Shown: positions 26,949 to 35,280 of the stretch, piece after piece
Numbering within the stretch: position 1 is the first letter of the stretch
Layout: each line of letters opens with the position of its first letter
DNA from: JABGQS01 sp963666505
Lineage (GTDB): Bacteria > Bacillota > Clostridia > Christensenellales > SZUA-584
Direction: 5' to 3'
NCBI GenBank assembly: GCA_963666505.2
Contig: CAXXXL010000001.1
Coordinates: 930,001 to 994,000, forward strand
DNA: 64,000 bases
Made by a program: the position numbers and the translations under genes
Notes under the pieces: model-generated
Database searches by the model: none
The model's input: the letters and a program-made list of their open reading frames with translations, nothing else
Told to the model about the DNA's origin: nothing

Positions 26949-27962
26949 ATGAAAACAGTAAAATGGGGCATAGTTTCAACGGGAAATATAGCAGATAAAT
27001 TTTCTAATAGTTTGAGGTTTGTCGATGGCGCAGTAATTGAGGCAGTTGCCTCCAGAAACGATGAGAAAGCAAAAGCTTTTGCGCAAAAGTACGGTGCAAA
27101 TAAATATTATTCAAGCTATGAGCAGATGAGCACAGACCCTGAAATAGATATAGTATATATCGGCACTCCAAACAACCTTCACTATGAGAATGCACTGATG
27201 TTCATGGAGCAGGGCAAGAGCGTTCTTTGTGAGAAACCTTTGGCCGCCAACGAAGCTCAAGTAAGGGCGATGATAGAAAAAGCCGAGAAGAGCGGAGTTT
27301 TCTTTATGGAAGGAATGTGGACAAGGTTTTTCCCTGCTATCAAAAAAGCGCTGGAGTGGGTAAAAGACGGATCGATAGGGCAGCCAAGAACGCTGTTCGC
27401 AAACTTCGGAATAGATACTTCCGAGAACAAAGAGGCATGGCGATACAGTAGAAAAATGGCGGGAGGCGCTATGATGGACGTAGGGATATATCCGCTGGCG
27501 TTGGCTTTTGCAGCTTTTGGTACAAATTACAGCGATATCTATTCCACGGCAGTTCTCGAAAACGGAGTTGATGTAACGAACACGGTTACGCTTAAATATC
27601 CGGATGGTAAAATTGCCGTGATTGGGAGCTCGTTCAATGCAATTATGAATAACAAGGTGCTTATATCCGGTTCTGAAGGCGGCATAAGAATCGGTGAGAA
27701 TTGCGACTGGTGGCATCCGGACAGAGCCAGTCTTTTGGAAAAGAAAGACGAAGTTGCAGAGTATGCCTTAAAAGAAACTTTTAAGCAGCCCTATGAGACG
27801 ATCGGTTTTCAATATGAAGCAAAAGCAGTTCAGGATTATTTCCTTGCCGGAGCGCAGCAGGCAGAGGAAATGACTTGGGAAGATTCGATAAAGATTTCGG
27901 CTACAATAGATAAACTTAGAAAAATGTGGGGCGTTGTATACGACGAAGACAAAAGCAGATAA
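26949..27962 (+). CDS. Gfo/Idh/MocA-family oxidoreductase
   Basis: A 337-residue NAD(P)-dependent oxidoreductase. The N-terminal Rossmann half has GIVSTGNIADKF, VASRN and IGTPNNLH, then the catalytic-lysine block CEKPLAAN; the C-terminal half carries EGMWTRFFP and AGGAMMDVGIYPL. These are marks of the dihydrodiol/xylose-dehydrogenase-like group of the family, which oxidise or reduce sugars and polyols. The gene lies 81 bases after the metallophosphoesterase, likely in the same transcript, and ends at a strong terminator. Confidence 0.9.
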   Translation: MKTVKWGIVSTGNIADKFSNSLRFVDGAVIEAVASRNDEKAKAFAQKYGANKYYSSYEQMSTDPEIDIVYIGTPNNLHYENALMFMEQGKSVLCEKPLAANEAQVRAMIEKAEKSGVFFMEGMWTRFFPAIKKALEWVKDGSIGQPRTLFANFGIDTSENKEAWRYSRKMAGGAMMDVGIYPLALAFAAFGTNYSDIYSTAVLENGVDVTNTVTLKYPDGKIAVIGSSFNAIMNNKVLISGSEGGIRIGENCDWWHPDRASLLEKKDEVAEYALKETFKQPYETIGFQYEAKAVQDYFLAGAQQAEEMTWEDSIKISATIDKLRKMWGVVYDEDKSR

Positions 27963-27970
27963 TAAAATAG

Positions 27971-28006
27971 AGAAAGAAGCATATTGCAGATATGCTTCTT
28001 TCTTTA
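27971..28006 (+). terminator. Strong terminator after the Gfo/Idh gene
   Basis: A perfect 14-base stem (27971-27984 with 27990-28003) closes a TGCAG loop and is followed by a short T-rich run. Confidence 0.85.
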
Positions 28007-28052
28007 CATCGGAATCGGTCTAAAAACTGGTATTATCAGCAGTTTACTTCAA

Positions 28053-28081
28053 TTGACAAGGATTATAAATAACGATACAAT
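28053..28081 (+). promoter_or_regulatory. Promoter of the class II aldolase gene
   Basis: TTGACA (28053-28058) and TACAAT (28076-28081) are spaced by 17 bases, about 80 bases before the start codon. Confidence 0.7.
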
Positions 28082-28161
28082 TAAACCGAAAATCGAATGA
28101 AATTTGATGCTGTTTATATAAAAATACAGTGTTAAAATAAAAATTGAATGGAGAAAACGAA

Positions 28162-29067
28162 GTGATTAAAACAGGAGAAATCGTAAAGAACGCTCTTAAC
28201 GCCGGAGTAGTTATTCCAGCGTTTAACATACCCCATTTACCGATGCTGGAATATGTTATGAAGGCGGTAAGCGACCTTGATTCGTTTGCGCTTATCCAGG
28301 TAGCAAGGCTGGAGTGGGAAAAGTTTGAATCGAAGAGCTTAAAAGCAGTTCGGGACGAATTTGAGAAGTATGACAACCCCAAAAACGTAAGACTGCATCT
28401 AGATCATGTGCCGGTAATAGACGAAGACCAGCTTGAAGTTGATTATGTTTCAATAATAAAAGATGCTATATCGCTTGGCTACAAATCTGTGATGGTGGAC
28501 GGCTCAAGGCTAAGCCTTGAAGAGAACATTGAAGCGACGAAGAAAGTTGCAGGCATTTCGCACGCAGCAGGGATAGTGTGCGAAGCGGAGCTAGGAGCAG
28601 TGCTTGGCCACGAAGAAGGGCCGTTGCCGCCGTATGAGGAGCTTTTCGCATCTGGCGCCGGCTTCACACGTGTAGACGAAGCGGTCAAGTTTGTGTCTGA
28701 ATCAGACTGTGACTGGCTCTCGGTTGCTGTAGGAAACATCCACGGTGCAATATCCGCAGCTTCAAGAGACAAGAAAAAGCCTGAAGCCAGGATAAACATA
28801 GAGCATCTTAAAAAGCTGCGTGACGCAACGGGCATACCGCTGGTTCTGCACGGCGGTTCCGGGATAAGACAGGCGGACATTCTTGAAGCAGTAAAGAACG
28901 GCATTGCAAAGATAAACGTAGGTACTGAGATCCGCCAGGCATACGAACAAGGTGTTAAATCTACTGGAAGCGTTGAAGGCGGCCAGAAGGAATGCTACGA
29001 ACGTGTTAAGTGGCTTATAAGCGACTTCTTTCACATTGAAGGAACAAGAAAGATTGTTGCAGAATAA
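28162..29067 (+). CDS. Class II (zinc) ketose-bisphosphate aldolase
   Basis: A 301-residue class II aldolase of the FbaA/GatY/KbaY family, splitting a ketose bisphosphate into dihydroxyacetone phosphate and an aldehyde. The GTG at 28162 is chosen for its spacing to TGGAG; an upstream TTG at 28144 has no ribosome site. Zinc and phosphate motifs LHLDH, CEAELG, GNIHG and LHGGSG are all present. It has its own promoter and terminator. Its place among sugar-acid genes suggests a catabolic role rather than glycolysis, but fructose-1,6-bisphosphate remains possible. Confidence 0.88.
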   Translation: MIKTGEIVKNALNAGVVIPAFNIPHLPMLEYVMKAVSDLDSFALIQVARLEWEKFESKSLKAVRDEFEKYDNPKNVRLHLDHVPVIDEDQLEVDYVSIIKDAISLGYKSVMVDGSRLSLEENIEATKKVAGISHAAGIVCEAELGAVLGHEEGPLPPYEELFASGAGFTRVDEAVKFVSESDCDWLSVAVGNIHGAISAASRDKKKPEARINIEHLKKLRDATGIPLVLHGGSGIRQADILEAVKNGIAKINVGTEIRQAYEQGVKSTGSVEGGQKECYERVKWLISDFFHIEGTRKIVAE

Positions 29068-29081
29068 AATACTGATACTTA

Positions 29082-29112
29082 AGGAAGCTTGTATAAACTG
29101 CAGGCTTCTTTT
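29082..29112 (+). terminator. Terminator after the class II aldolase
   Basis: GAAGCTTG (29084-29091) pairs with CAGGCTTC (29101-29108), followed by TTTT. Confidence 0.7.
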
Positions 29113-29168
29113 AATATTGATGTATACTTACTTAAATAAAGGACATATAAAGACAGGGGAAAGAGCCT

Positions 29169-29798
29169 ATGAAGAATAAAGTCAGATGGATAGTGTTTGA
29201 CGCTATGGGTGTTATTTTTAAGGTGGGCGACGACACTGGCCGTTTGCTTATACCAATGCTCAGGGAGCTTGTGCCAGCTCTAACTAAAGAGCAGATCTAT
29301 GCAGCATACATAGAGGCAAGCCTTGGCAATTTATCTGCGTTTGATTTTTGGCAAAGGCTTGGCCTTGGCGAAGACTACCCGCAGATCCAAAATGCTTATC
29401 TTGACCAATACCTTACTTTAGACGAGCTGTTCAAACCTGTGGCGAAAGAAATGGCTGAAAGCTACAGACTCGCAATGCTTTCAAACGACCTGGGTGAGTG
29501 GTCAAATCATTTGCGTAAAAGACACGGTCTTGATGAGCTTTTCGATGAAGTTATAATAAGCGCCGACGTCGGGCTGCGCAAGCCTTCGGAGCAGATATAC
29601 AAACTGCTGCTGCAGCGCACAGGAGCACTTCCGGGAAACTGCATTTTTGTAGATGACAGCATAGAAAATTTAAAAGCTGCTGCGAAGCTCGGTATAAACA
29701 CAGTTCTTTATAATCGTGATAAAATCACAGATTATGACGGACACTTGATCAATTCCTTTGCCGATTTGAAACATGTCGTGCACAAAATTTACGTCTAG
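29169..29798 (+). CDS. HAD-superfamily hydrolase with DxM in motif I
   Basis: A 209-residue HAD protein of the subfamily with an alpha-helical cap. Motif II (MLSND), motif III lysine (LRKPSEQIY) and motif IV (FVDDS) are intact. In motif I, the nucleophile is Asp11 but the second acidic residue of the phosphatase motif DxD is Met13 (FDAMGVIF). That position is acidic in phosphatases and non-acidic in haloacid-dehalogenase-like members, so phosphatase activity is doubtful. It stands alone between a terminator and the next promoter. Confidence 0.82.
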   Translation: MKNKVRWIVFDAMGVIFKVGDDTGRLLIPMLRELVPALTKEQIYAAYIEASLGNLSAFDFWQRLGLGEDYPQIQNAYLDQYLTLDELFKPVAKEMAESYRLAMLSNDLGEWSNHLRKRHGLDELFDEVIISADVGLRKPSEQIYKLLLQRTGALPGNCIFVDDSIENLKAAAKLGINTVLYNRDKITDYDGHLINSFADLKHVVHKIYV

Positions 29799-29849
29799 CA
29801 CAAACATTGTTCTTTTTTTGGAGTTTTGTATAAACATTCATTATATATA

Positions 29850-29858
29850 TGCTATAAT
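29850..29858 (+). promoter_or_regulatory. Extended -10 promoter of the AtuA-like operon
   Basis: TGC-TATAAT (29850-29858) is a complete extended -10 element about 35 bases before the AtuA-like start. No good -35 box is present, as expected for this promoter type. Confidence 0.6.
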
Positions 29859-29893
29859 GCAGATGTAATTTAACAATCTGTTTGGAGGATATC

Positions 29894-31219
29894 ATGAAGA
29901 TTATAGCACTAACAGGAATGCTTGGTTACGGCTATACGCTAAAAGCTCTTGAAAATGCTTTCGGGCAGAATCCCGACTACATCGGCGTTGACGCAGGCTC
30001 AACAGACCCGGGCCCATACTATCTCGGCAGCGGCAAATCGTTCACAAACCGCAGCGCAGTCAAGCGAGACCTTGCGCTCTCACTGCCAAGAGCAGTGAAA
30101 AACAAAATACCGTTTATTATTGGCACGGCGGGCGGCAGCGGCGCAAAACCTCACGTAGACTGGCTGTGCGAAATAATAGATGAGATCGCAAAGGAAAATA
30201 AACTGTCTTTTAAAACAGCGGTTATATATGCGGATGTCGAAAAAGACTATGTATTAAAGAAGCAGAGCGAAGGCAAACTAGAGCCCATGGGAAAGCTGGA
30301 GGCAACTCAGCAGAGCATAGAGCAGAGTAACAGGATTGTAGCCCAGTTGTCTGCAAAACCTGTCATAGAGGCGCTCGACAACTGCGCAGATGTCATTATT
30401 GCAGGCAGGCTCTGTGACACGGCGATATATGCAGCACCTGCAATAAGAGAGGGACTGGACCATGGTCTTGCGTTCCATATGGCGAAGATAATGGAGTGCG
30501 GCAGCATGTGCAGCGAGCCGCTTAGCGCATCAGACGTTATGATGGGCGAGATTGTCGGCGACAGCTTTGTGCTTACTCCAATGAACGATACAAGAAAATG
30601 CACTATACAGCGGGTTGCGGCGCACACCATGTATGAGCAGACCAACCCTTACAAGATATATGAGCCGGACGGCGAGATAGATCTTGAAAACAGCAGCTAC
30701 AGCCAGATAAGCGAGCGAAGCGTAAGGGTTTCAGGCAGCGTTATAAAAGAAGCGCAGAAGAAAACGCTGAAGCTTGAGGGAACAATGATAGCCGGATACC
30801 GCACTATCAGCATTGCCAGCATAAACGACCCGGTAACTATAGATAACATTGACCTCATTTTTAACAGCGCAATGGAATTTGCGGCAGAGAACTTTTCTGA
30901 CATTCCTGCAGATGATTACAGCATTTCGCTTAAAAAATACGGGAGCAGGGAGACTAGCTTCGGTATAATACTGGAAGTGGTCGGGAAAACGAGTGAAATT
31001 TCAGAGGCAGTTTGCGCTGTGATGCGTGCAAGAATGCTGCACTTCGACTATCCCGGAAGAAAATCTACAGCAGGCAACCTTGCATTCCCATATTCACCTT
31101 CAGATGTCAAGATGGGCGAGGTGTACACTTTCAGCCTCTATCATCTGTGCGAAGTTGACGATGAGATGGAGTGCGCAAAAATAGTATGCGGAGGTTACGC
31201 AGATGGCGAAGCTTATTGA
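29894..31219 (+). CDS. AtuA-like protein (acyclic terpene utilisation/DUF1446 family)
   Basis: A 441-residue protein starting at the ATG five bases after GGAGG. It has the family opening, a glycine-rich GMLGYGYTLKAL, then PDYIGVDAGSTDPGPYYLGSG, and later IIAGRLCDTAIYAAPA. AtuA itself is needed for growth of pseudomonads on citronellol-like terpenes, but most family members have unknown roles. Here it overlaps a DUF4387 gene by 17 bases and leads an operon with a two-subunit Fe-S hydratase and a transporter. The DUF1446-DUF4387 pair is a known association, consistent with a two-part enzyme acting on a hydroxy or unsaturated acid (inference). Confidence 0.83.
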   Translation: MKIIALTGMLGYGYTLKALENAFGQNPDYIGVDAGSTDPGPYYLGSGKSFTNRSAVKRDLALSLPRAVKNKIPFIIGTAGGSGAKPHVDWLCEIIDEIAKENKLSFKTAVIYADVEKDYVLKKQSEGKLEPMGKLEATQQSIEQSNRIVAQLSAKPVIEALDNCADVIIAGRLCDTAIYAAPAIREGLDHGLAFHMAKIMECGSMCSEPLSASDVMMGEIVGDSFVLTPMNDTRKCTIQRVAAHTMYEQTNPYKIYEPDGEIDLENSSYSQISERSVRVSGSVIKEAQKKTLKLEGTMIAGYRTISIASINDPVTIDNIDLIFNSAMEFAAENFSDIPADDYSISLKKYGSRETSFGIILEVVGKTSEISEAVCAVMRARMLHFDYPGRKSTAGNLAFPYSPSDVKMGEVYTFSLYHLCEVDDEMECAKIVCGGYADGEAY

Positions 31220-31502
31220 TGTAGCAAGGATAGTTCGGTCCAAGAACGCCGGGCCGCTGTATGTGACTTTTGATATAATGTTCGATTCAAAGCAAGACCT
31301 GCATCGTGCTTCTGCGGTTATAGATGAAAAGCTGATATCGACACTCTACTGCGTAGATGAAAAGGACGTATCGATAATACCTTATGACGTTGTGAATTCC
31401 ATGAAGATAACCATACCGAGAGATTTTATAAGCGGCGAAATAGGCGACGATGATATATACGGCTGTCAGCAGCATGTGAAGCTTTCACATGTCGAGATAT
31501 AA
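31203..31502 (+). CDS. DUF4387 family protein
   Basis: A 99-residue protein with the DUF4387 signature ARIVRSKNAGPLYVTFDIMF near the N-terminus. It is fused to AtuA-type domains in some organisms and separate, as here, in others. Its start lies inside the AtuA-like gene (17-base overlap) and its stop overlaps the next gene as TAATG, so all three should be made in fixed ratio. No catalytic motif is recognised; it is probably the small subunit of the AtuA-like protein. Confidence 0.82.
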   Translation: MAKLIDVARIVRSKNAGPLYVTFDIMFDSKQDLHRASAVIDEKLISTLYCVDEKDVSIIPYDVVNSMKITIPRDFISGEIGDDDIYGCQQHVKLSHVEI

Positions 31503-32431
31503 TGGGGGAGAATATGCTTACACAGGGAACACTAAAAAAGGCGATTTATAAAGCTATCGAAAAGGGTTCAAGTTATATAAGCGATGACGTATTAGAAGCG
31601 CTCCAAAAAGCATATGAAACGGAAACGAACGATTCAACTAAGATGGGGCTTAAAAGCTCTATAGACAGCCTTTTGGTCTCGAGAGAAACGGGAGCACCTG
31701 CATGCCCGGATACCGGATGGCCGCTTTTTTTCTTTAAAATAGGCAATGAAGCGCAGATAGAAGGCGGTATACTTGCGTTGGAAGACAGCGCCCGGCAGAT
31801 GGTGCAAAAAGCTACTGAAGACGGATACTTGCGCAAAACTATGAAACACCCGCTTACCGGCTATGATCCGGGAAACAATATAGGCAACAATATACCATGG
31901 TTCACATATAAATTTGTGCCGGGAGATAAACTGCAGGTCACATATGTCGCAAAGGGCGGCGGGAGTGAGGTGTTTGGAGGAACGCAGTCACGCATGGTTG
32001 CTTTTGCTGACGGCACTGCCGGAATAAAGAAATTCGTTATTGATGCGTTCAAAGCAGCAACGTATGCCGGAGCTATATGCCCGCCTTCGATACTTGGTGT
32101 AGGCATTGGAGGAACGGCAAACATTGCAGCAGACCTAGCCAAAGAAGCGGCATGTCTGCGCACGATTGGTACCCACAATCCAGAAAGCGAGTTTCGAGCC
32201 TTGGAGGTTGAGCTGGAGAAAGCTATAAATTCACTCGGAATAGGAACTATGGGCTCGGGCGGCAGCACGAGCGTACTGAAAGTAAACGTAGAATATGCAT
32301 ACACTCATATAGCGGGTATTGCCGTAGCTATCAGCAGTAATTGTTTTGTAGCGCGGCGGGGCACATACCTTGTGCATGCAGACGGAAGTATGGAATACCT
32401 GAGCGACCCGGACTGGTTTGGAGGACGCTAG
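31502..32431 (+). CDS. Fe-S hydro-lyase alpha subunit (fumarate/tartrate dehydratase type)
   Basis: A 309-residue alpha subunit of class I fumarase/L-tartrate dehydratase type enzymes, which use a 4Fe-4S cluster to add or remove water on a dicarboxylic acid. Cluster-region motifs ACPDTG and AICPPSILGVGIGG are visible, followed by GTMGSGGSTSV and a late Cys-ArgArg block. The ATG at 31502 overlaps the DUF4387 stop; an ATG at 31514 behind GGGGGAG is also possible and would remove four residues. The beta subunit follows immediately. The exact substrate (fumarate, mesaconate, tartrate or other) cannot be read from the sequence. Confidence 0.86.
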   Translation: MGENMLTQGTLKKAIYKAIEKGSSYISDDVLEALQKAYETETNDSTKMGLKSSIDSLLVSRETGAPACPDTGWPLFFFKIGNEAQIEGGILALEDSARQMVQKATEDGYLRKTMKHPLTGYDPGNNIGNNIPWFTYKFVPGDKLQVTYVAKGGGSEVFGGTQSRMVAFADGTAGIKKFVIDAFKAATYAGAICPPSILGVGIGGTANIAADLAKEAACLRTIGTHNPESEFRALEVELEKAINSLGIGTMGSGGSTSVLKVNVEYAYTHIAGIAVAISSNCFVARRGTYLVHADGSMEYLSDPDWFGGR

Positions 32432-32432
32432 A

Positions 32433-33056
32433 ATGAACGAATATCATCTTAATGCACCACTGAAGCAAAGCGATATAAAAAATCTGAGGATAGGCGATAT
32501 TGTTTATCTGTCTGGAAAGGCATTCACCTGCCGATCGAAGCTGCAAAGGTCTGTTTTCGACGAAGGATTAAAGCTGCCGGAAAACCTACTCGAAAACGAT
32601 ATACTGATACACGTCGGTCCAGTAATTAGAAAACGTGAAGGAAGATACAAGCTTATTTCATTCATGCCGACTTCCAGCGTAAGGTTCGAAAAGTGGGGGG
32701 CGCTGTCCATTGAAAAGTGGGGGCTCAAAGTAATCGTAGGAAAAACTACTATGGGCGACGAGACCGCAAAAGCGATGCAGCGTTTTGGATGTGTGCACCT
32801 TTCTCCAAGAAGCGTCAGCCCGAATCTGTGGGTAGATTCCATAGAGATAGAAGGGGTAGACCTGTTTGATGAGATGGGCTCAATAGAAGCACCGTGGCAG
32901 CTAAGCATAAATGAGCTTGGGCCTTTTGTAGTGGATATGGACACTCAGGGCGGCAGATTGTTTGAAATCTTGGACAAAAATGTTCAGAGCAACTTAAATA
33001 AAGCATATAAAGACCTTGGTATTCCTGAAGACTTCGAATATACTAAATTATATTAA
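32433..33056 (+). CDS. Fe-S hydro-lyase beta subunit (fumarate/tartrate dehydratase type)
   Basis: A 207-residue beta subunit from the ATG eight bases after GGAGG, one base after the alpha stop. It matches the C-terminal domain of class I fumarases: RIGDIVYLSGKAFTCR, ILIHVGPV, GKTTMGDET, and the ELGPFVVDMDTQGG block. It pairs with the alpha subunit to make the complete hydratase. A transporter gene follows 28 bases downstream, suggesting that the substrate or product is a dicarboxylate exchanged across the membrane. Confidence 0.87.
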   Translation: MNEYHLNAPLKQSDIKNLRIGDIVYLSGKAFTCRSKLQRSVFDEGLKLPENLLENDILIHVGPVIRKREGRYKLISFMPTSSVRFEKWGALSIEKWGLKVIVGKTTMGDETAKAMQRFGCVHLSPRSVSPNLWVDSIEIEGVDLFDEMGSIEAPWQLSINELGPFVVDMDTQGGRLFEILDKNVQSNLNKAYKDLGIPEDFEYTKLY

Positions 33057-33084
33057 GCGAGACAAGCTTTAAGGAGCAGTTATT

Positions 33085-34434
33085 TTGGCATTGTCGATAA
33101 TATTTAATAGACTATTTCTAGTATTCCTGGTGTTGTTTCTCGGCACTCTTCTTGGCAAGCTTAAAATCGGCAAAGTAGGTTTTGGCGCTTCAGGGCCTCT
33201 TTTTGTGGGTATAGGCGTAGGCTGGCTGATAATCACTATTGCAAAAAGCATCCCGGAGACAAGTGAGCACTACGATATTGCGCAGACGCTTATTTCAAGT
33301 GACGTTGTACCAAACGAATATTTTATTTTATTCCTGTCACTGTTTATATGCAGCGTCGGGCTGCTTGCATCAAAAAATCTCCGGTTTATATTGAAAAAAT
33401 ACGGCGCTAAATTCATTATATTAGGCGTCGTAATAACGCTGGTCGGTGCAGTATCAGCCTTCGGAATGATAAGTCTTTCAAAGAGGTATCAGGCATATGA
33501 GCTGGTTGGTGCATATCCGGGAGCGCTTACAAGCAACCCCGGTCTTGCTTCAGCGCTTGATACTGCAGATACGCAGACTGACGACAATATACAAATATAC
33601 GAAGACCTTGATTATACCGACAGGCAAGATATCATGAAAGCGTCAGGAAGCTGTGAGGTTCCGGCGCAGATATCTGATACACAGGCGCAGGATTATAAAA
33701 GGAAGGTAGAAATCGCAGTTGGAGTCAGTCATACGGTTTCTTATCCTTTTGGTGTCTGTATCGTTCTGCTTGCGATTATATTCTTGCCAAAGATATTCAG
33801 GATAAACATAGATGATGAAAAAAAGAAATTTGCAAAGGAAATGCAGCATGCTAAAAATACAATGCCGCAGAAACGAATCGTAGAGACTGTGCCGTTCGAT
33901 GTTATTGCATTCGGTTTCATACTGATGACAGGAAGGCTTATCGGCCTTATAGTGATACCTCTGCCTTTCCTTGGCAGCTTCAGCCTCGGTTCAGTCGGCG
34001 GTATACTCATAATGTCGCTGCTCTTTGGTTCGTTCGGCAAAATCGGCTTTTTGAATTTTAATATGGAAGAAAAAGTACTGGTTGCTTTGCAGCGCCTTAG
34101 CGTTTCTTTCATCTTCACAGTAATTGGTCTGCGGTTCGGTTTCCATGTTGTCGAATCGCTCTCGTCAGGCGGGATATACGTTGCACTTGTTGCAGTTGTG
34201 GTAGCGCTTGTTTCAATAACCACAGGGTTTCTTATCGGACATTTTATATTTAAGATAAACTGGATATTGCTTTCAGGGGCTCTGTGCGGCGGGATGACGT
34301 CCACGCCCGGTCTCAGTATCGCTGTAGACTCGATAGACTCAAACGACCCTGCTGTTGGTTATGGGGCGACTTATCCTATAGCGCTGATATGCATGATAAC
34401 ATTTACCATTATTCTCAACATATTGCTCATTTAA
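33085..34434 (+). CDS. AspT/YidE-type transporter (aspartate:alanine exchanger family) without TrkA-C domains
   Basis: A 449-residue polytopic membrane protein with about ten hydrophobic segments, starting with TTG behind AAGGAG. Two copies of the family motif are visible, GALTSNPGL near residue 146 and GGMTSTPGL near 402, showing the internal duplication of AspT/YidE/YbjL proteins. The central TrkA-C domains of the full-length relatives are missing and are replaced by a hydrophilic stretch (about 155-205, and a lysine-rich loop at about 240-265). AspT exchanges aspartate and alanine; here the neighbouring hydratase suggests dicarboxylate exchange (inference). Confidence 0.78.
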   Translation: MALSIIFNRLFLVFLVLFLGTLLGKLKIGKVGFGASGPLFVGIGVGWLIITIAKSIPETSEHYDIAQTLISSDVVPNEYFILFLSLFICSVGLLASKNLRFILKKYGAKFIILGVVITLVGAVSAFGMISLSKRYQAYELVGAYPGALTSNPGLASALDTADTQTDDNIQIYEDLDYTDRQDIMKASGSCEVPAQISDTQAQDYKRKVEIAVGVSHTVSYPFGVCIVLLAIIFLPKIFRINIDDEKKKFAKEMQHAKNTMPQKRIVETVPFDVIAFGFILMTGRLIGLIVIPLPFLGSFSLGSVGGILIMSLLFGSFGKIGFLNFNMEEKVLVALQRLSVSFIFTVIGLRFGFHVVESLSSGGIYVALVAVVVALVSITTGFLIGHFIFKINWILLSGALCGGMTSTPGLSIAVDSIDSNDPAVGYGATYPIALICMITFTIILNILLI

Positions 34435-34441
34435 TTATTGC

Positions 34442-34470
34442 TTGTACGCTGAAAACTATGGTAATAGAAT
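34442..34470 (+). promoter_or_regulatory. Candidate promoter of the KDPG aldolase/KDG kinase operon
   Basis: TTGTAC (34442-34447) and TAGAAT (34465-34470) are spaced by 17 bases; another TATAAT occurs at 34474-34479. No terminator separates it from the transporter gene, so readthrough is also likely. Confidence 0.5.
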
Positions 34471-34503
34471 ATATATAATTATATAATAAGAGGAGATAAT
34501 TTG

Positions 34504-35280
34504 ATGAAAGAAGTGATGGACAGAATTGGCATGGGCGGACTTGTGCCTGTCGTAGTGATCGAAGATGAAAAAGACGCTCTGCAAACTGCAAAAGCGATGA
34601 TAGACGCAGGACTGCCTGTAATGGAGATTACTCTGCGAACACAGGCAGGCATACCTTCAATAGCGAAAATCAAAAGGGAGTATCCTGAAATACTGCTTGG
34701 TGCAGGGACGGTGTTGAGCATCGACAAGGCAAAGGAAGCGGTGGACGCCGGTGCAGAGTTTATTGTTGCCCCAGGGTTCAACGATCAGCTTGTAAAATGG
34801 TGCATAGATAATAATATTGCAGTAACGCCCGGCTGCGTTACGCCAACGGAAATAGAGCATGCTCTGTCCTTCGGACTAAATATACTCAAGTTTTTTCCGG
34901 CCAGCGTGTACGGCGGTATAAAGGGGTGCAAAGCGCTCTACGGTCCATACAGAATGGTAAAATTCATACCTACCGGAGGAGTCAATCTTGATAATCTTTC
35001 GGAGTTTGCGGACAAGGAATTTATTCATGCCATAGGCGGCGGATGGCTTTGTAAAACATCGGATATCAGTGCAGGAAACTTCGATGCTATAGTAAACACT
35101 GTCAAAGAGTCTATAGATGTGCTGCTTGGTTTCAGCCTTGACGATGCTGTCAAGTTCGGCGCAGACGTGGAAACGAACAGCCTTCACGTGCGGCTTACTA
35201 CCTCGAGGCAAAAGGGTGTAAAGCGGTATCGGAAAACCAGTACACCAGTGTTAACGGAAAAACGATCAATATTAAATTAA
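34504..35280 (+). CDS. eda: KDPG/KHG aldolase with a frameshifted C-terminal extension
   Basis: A 258-residue class I aldolase cleaving 2-keto-3-deoxy-6-phosphogluconate to pyruvate and glyceraldehyde-3-phosphate. Catalytic Glu is in VMEITLRT and the Schiff-base lysine in LKFFPA; IPTGGV binds phosphate. The aldolase domain ends near residue 208. The last part is abnormal: from about 35185 the reading frame leaves a second frame that encodes RAAYYLEAKG and runs to a stop at 35283-35285, directly at the next ribosome site. That reads like the end of a VOC-like extension seen on long Eda proteins, shifted by one lost base. The aldolase domain should still work. Confidence 0.87.
   Translation: MKEVMDRIGMGGLVPVVVIEDEKDALQTAKAMIDAGLPVMEITLRTQAGIPSIAKIKREYPEILLGAGTVLSIDKAKEAVDAGAEFIVAPGFNDQLVKWCIDNNIAVTPGCVTPTEIEHALSFGLNILKFFPASVYGGIKGCKALYGPYRMVKFIPTGGVNLDNLSEFADKEFIHAIGGGWLCKTSDISAGNFDAIVNTVKESIDVLLGFSLDDAVKFGADVETNSLHVRLTTSRQKGVKRYRKTSTPVLTEKRSILN

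Noticed and set aside
28144..28161. TTG at 28144 as start of the class II aldolase
   Set aside because: The only ribosome site lies downstream of it and is well spaced to the GTG at 28162.
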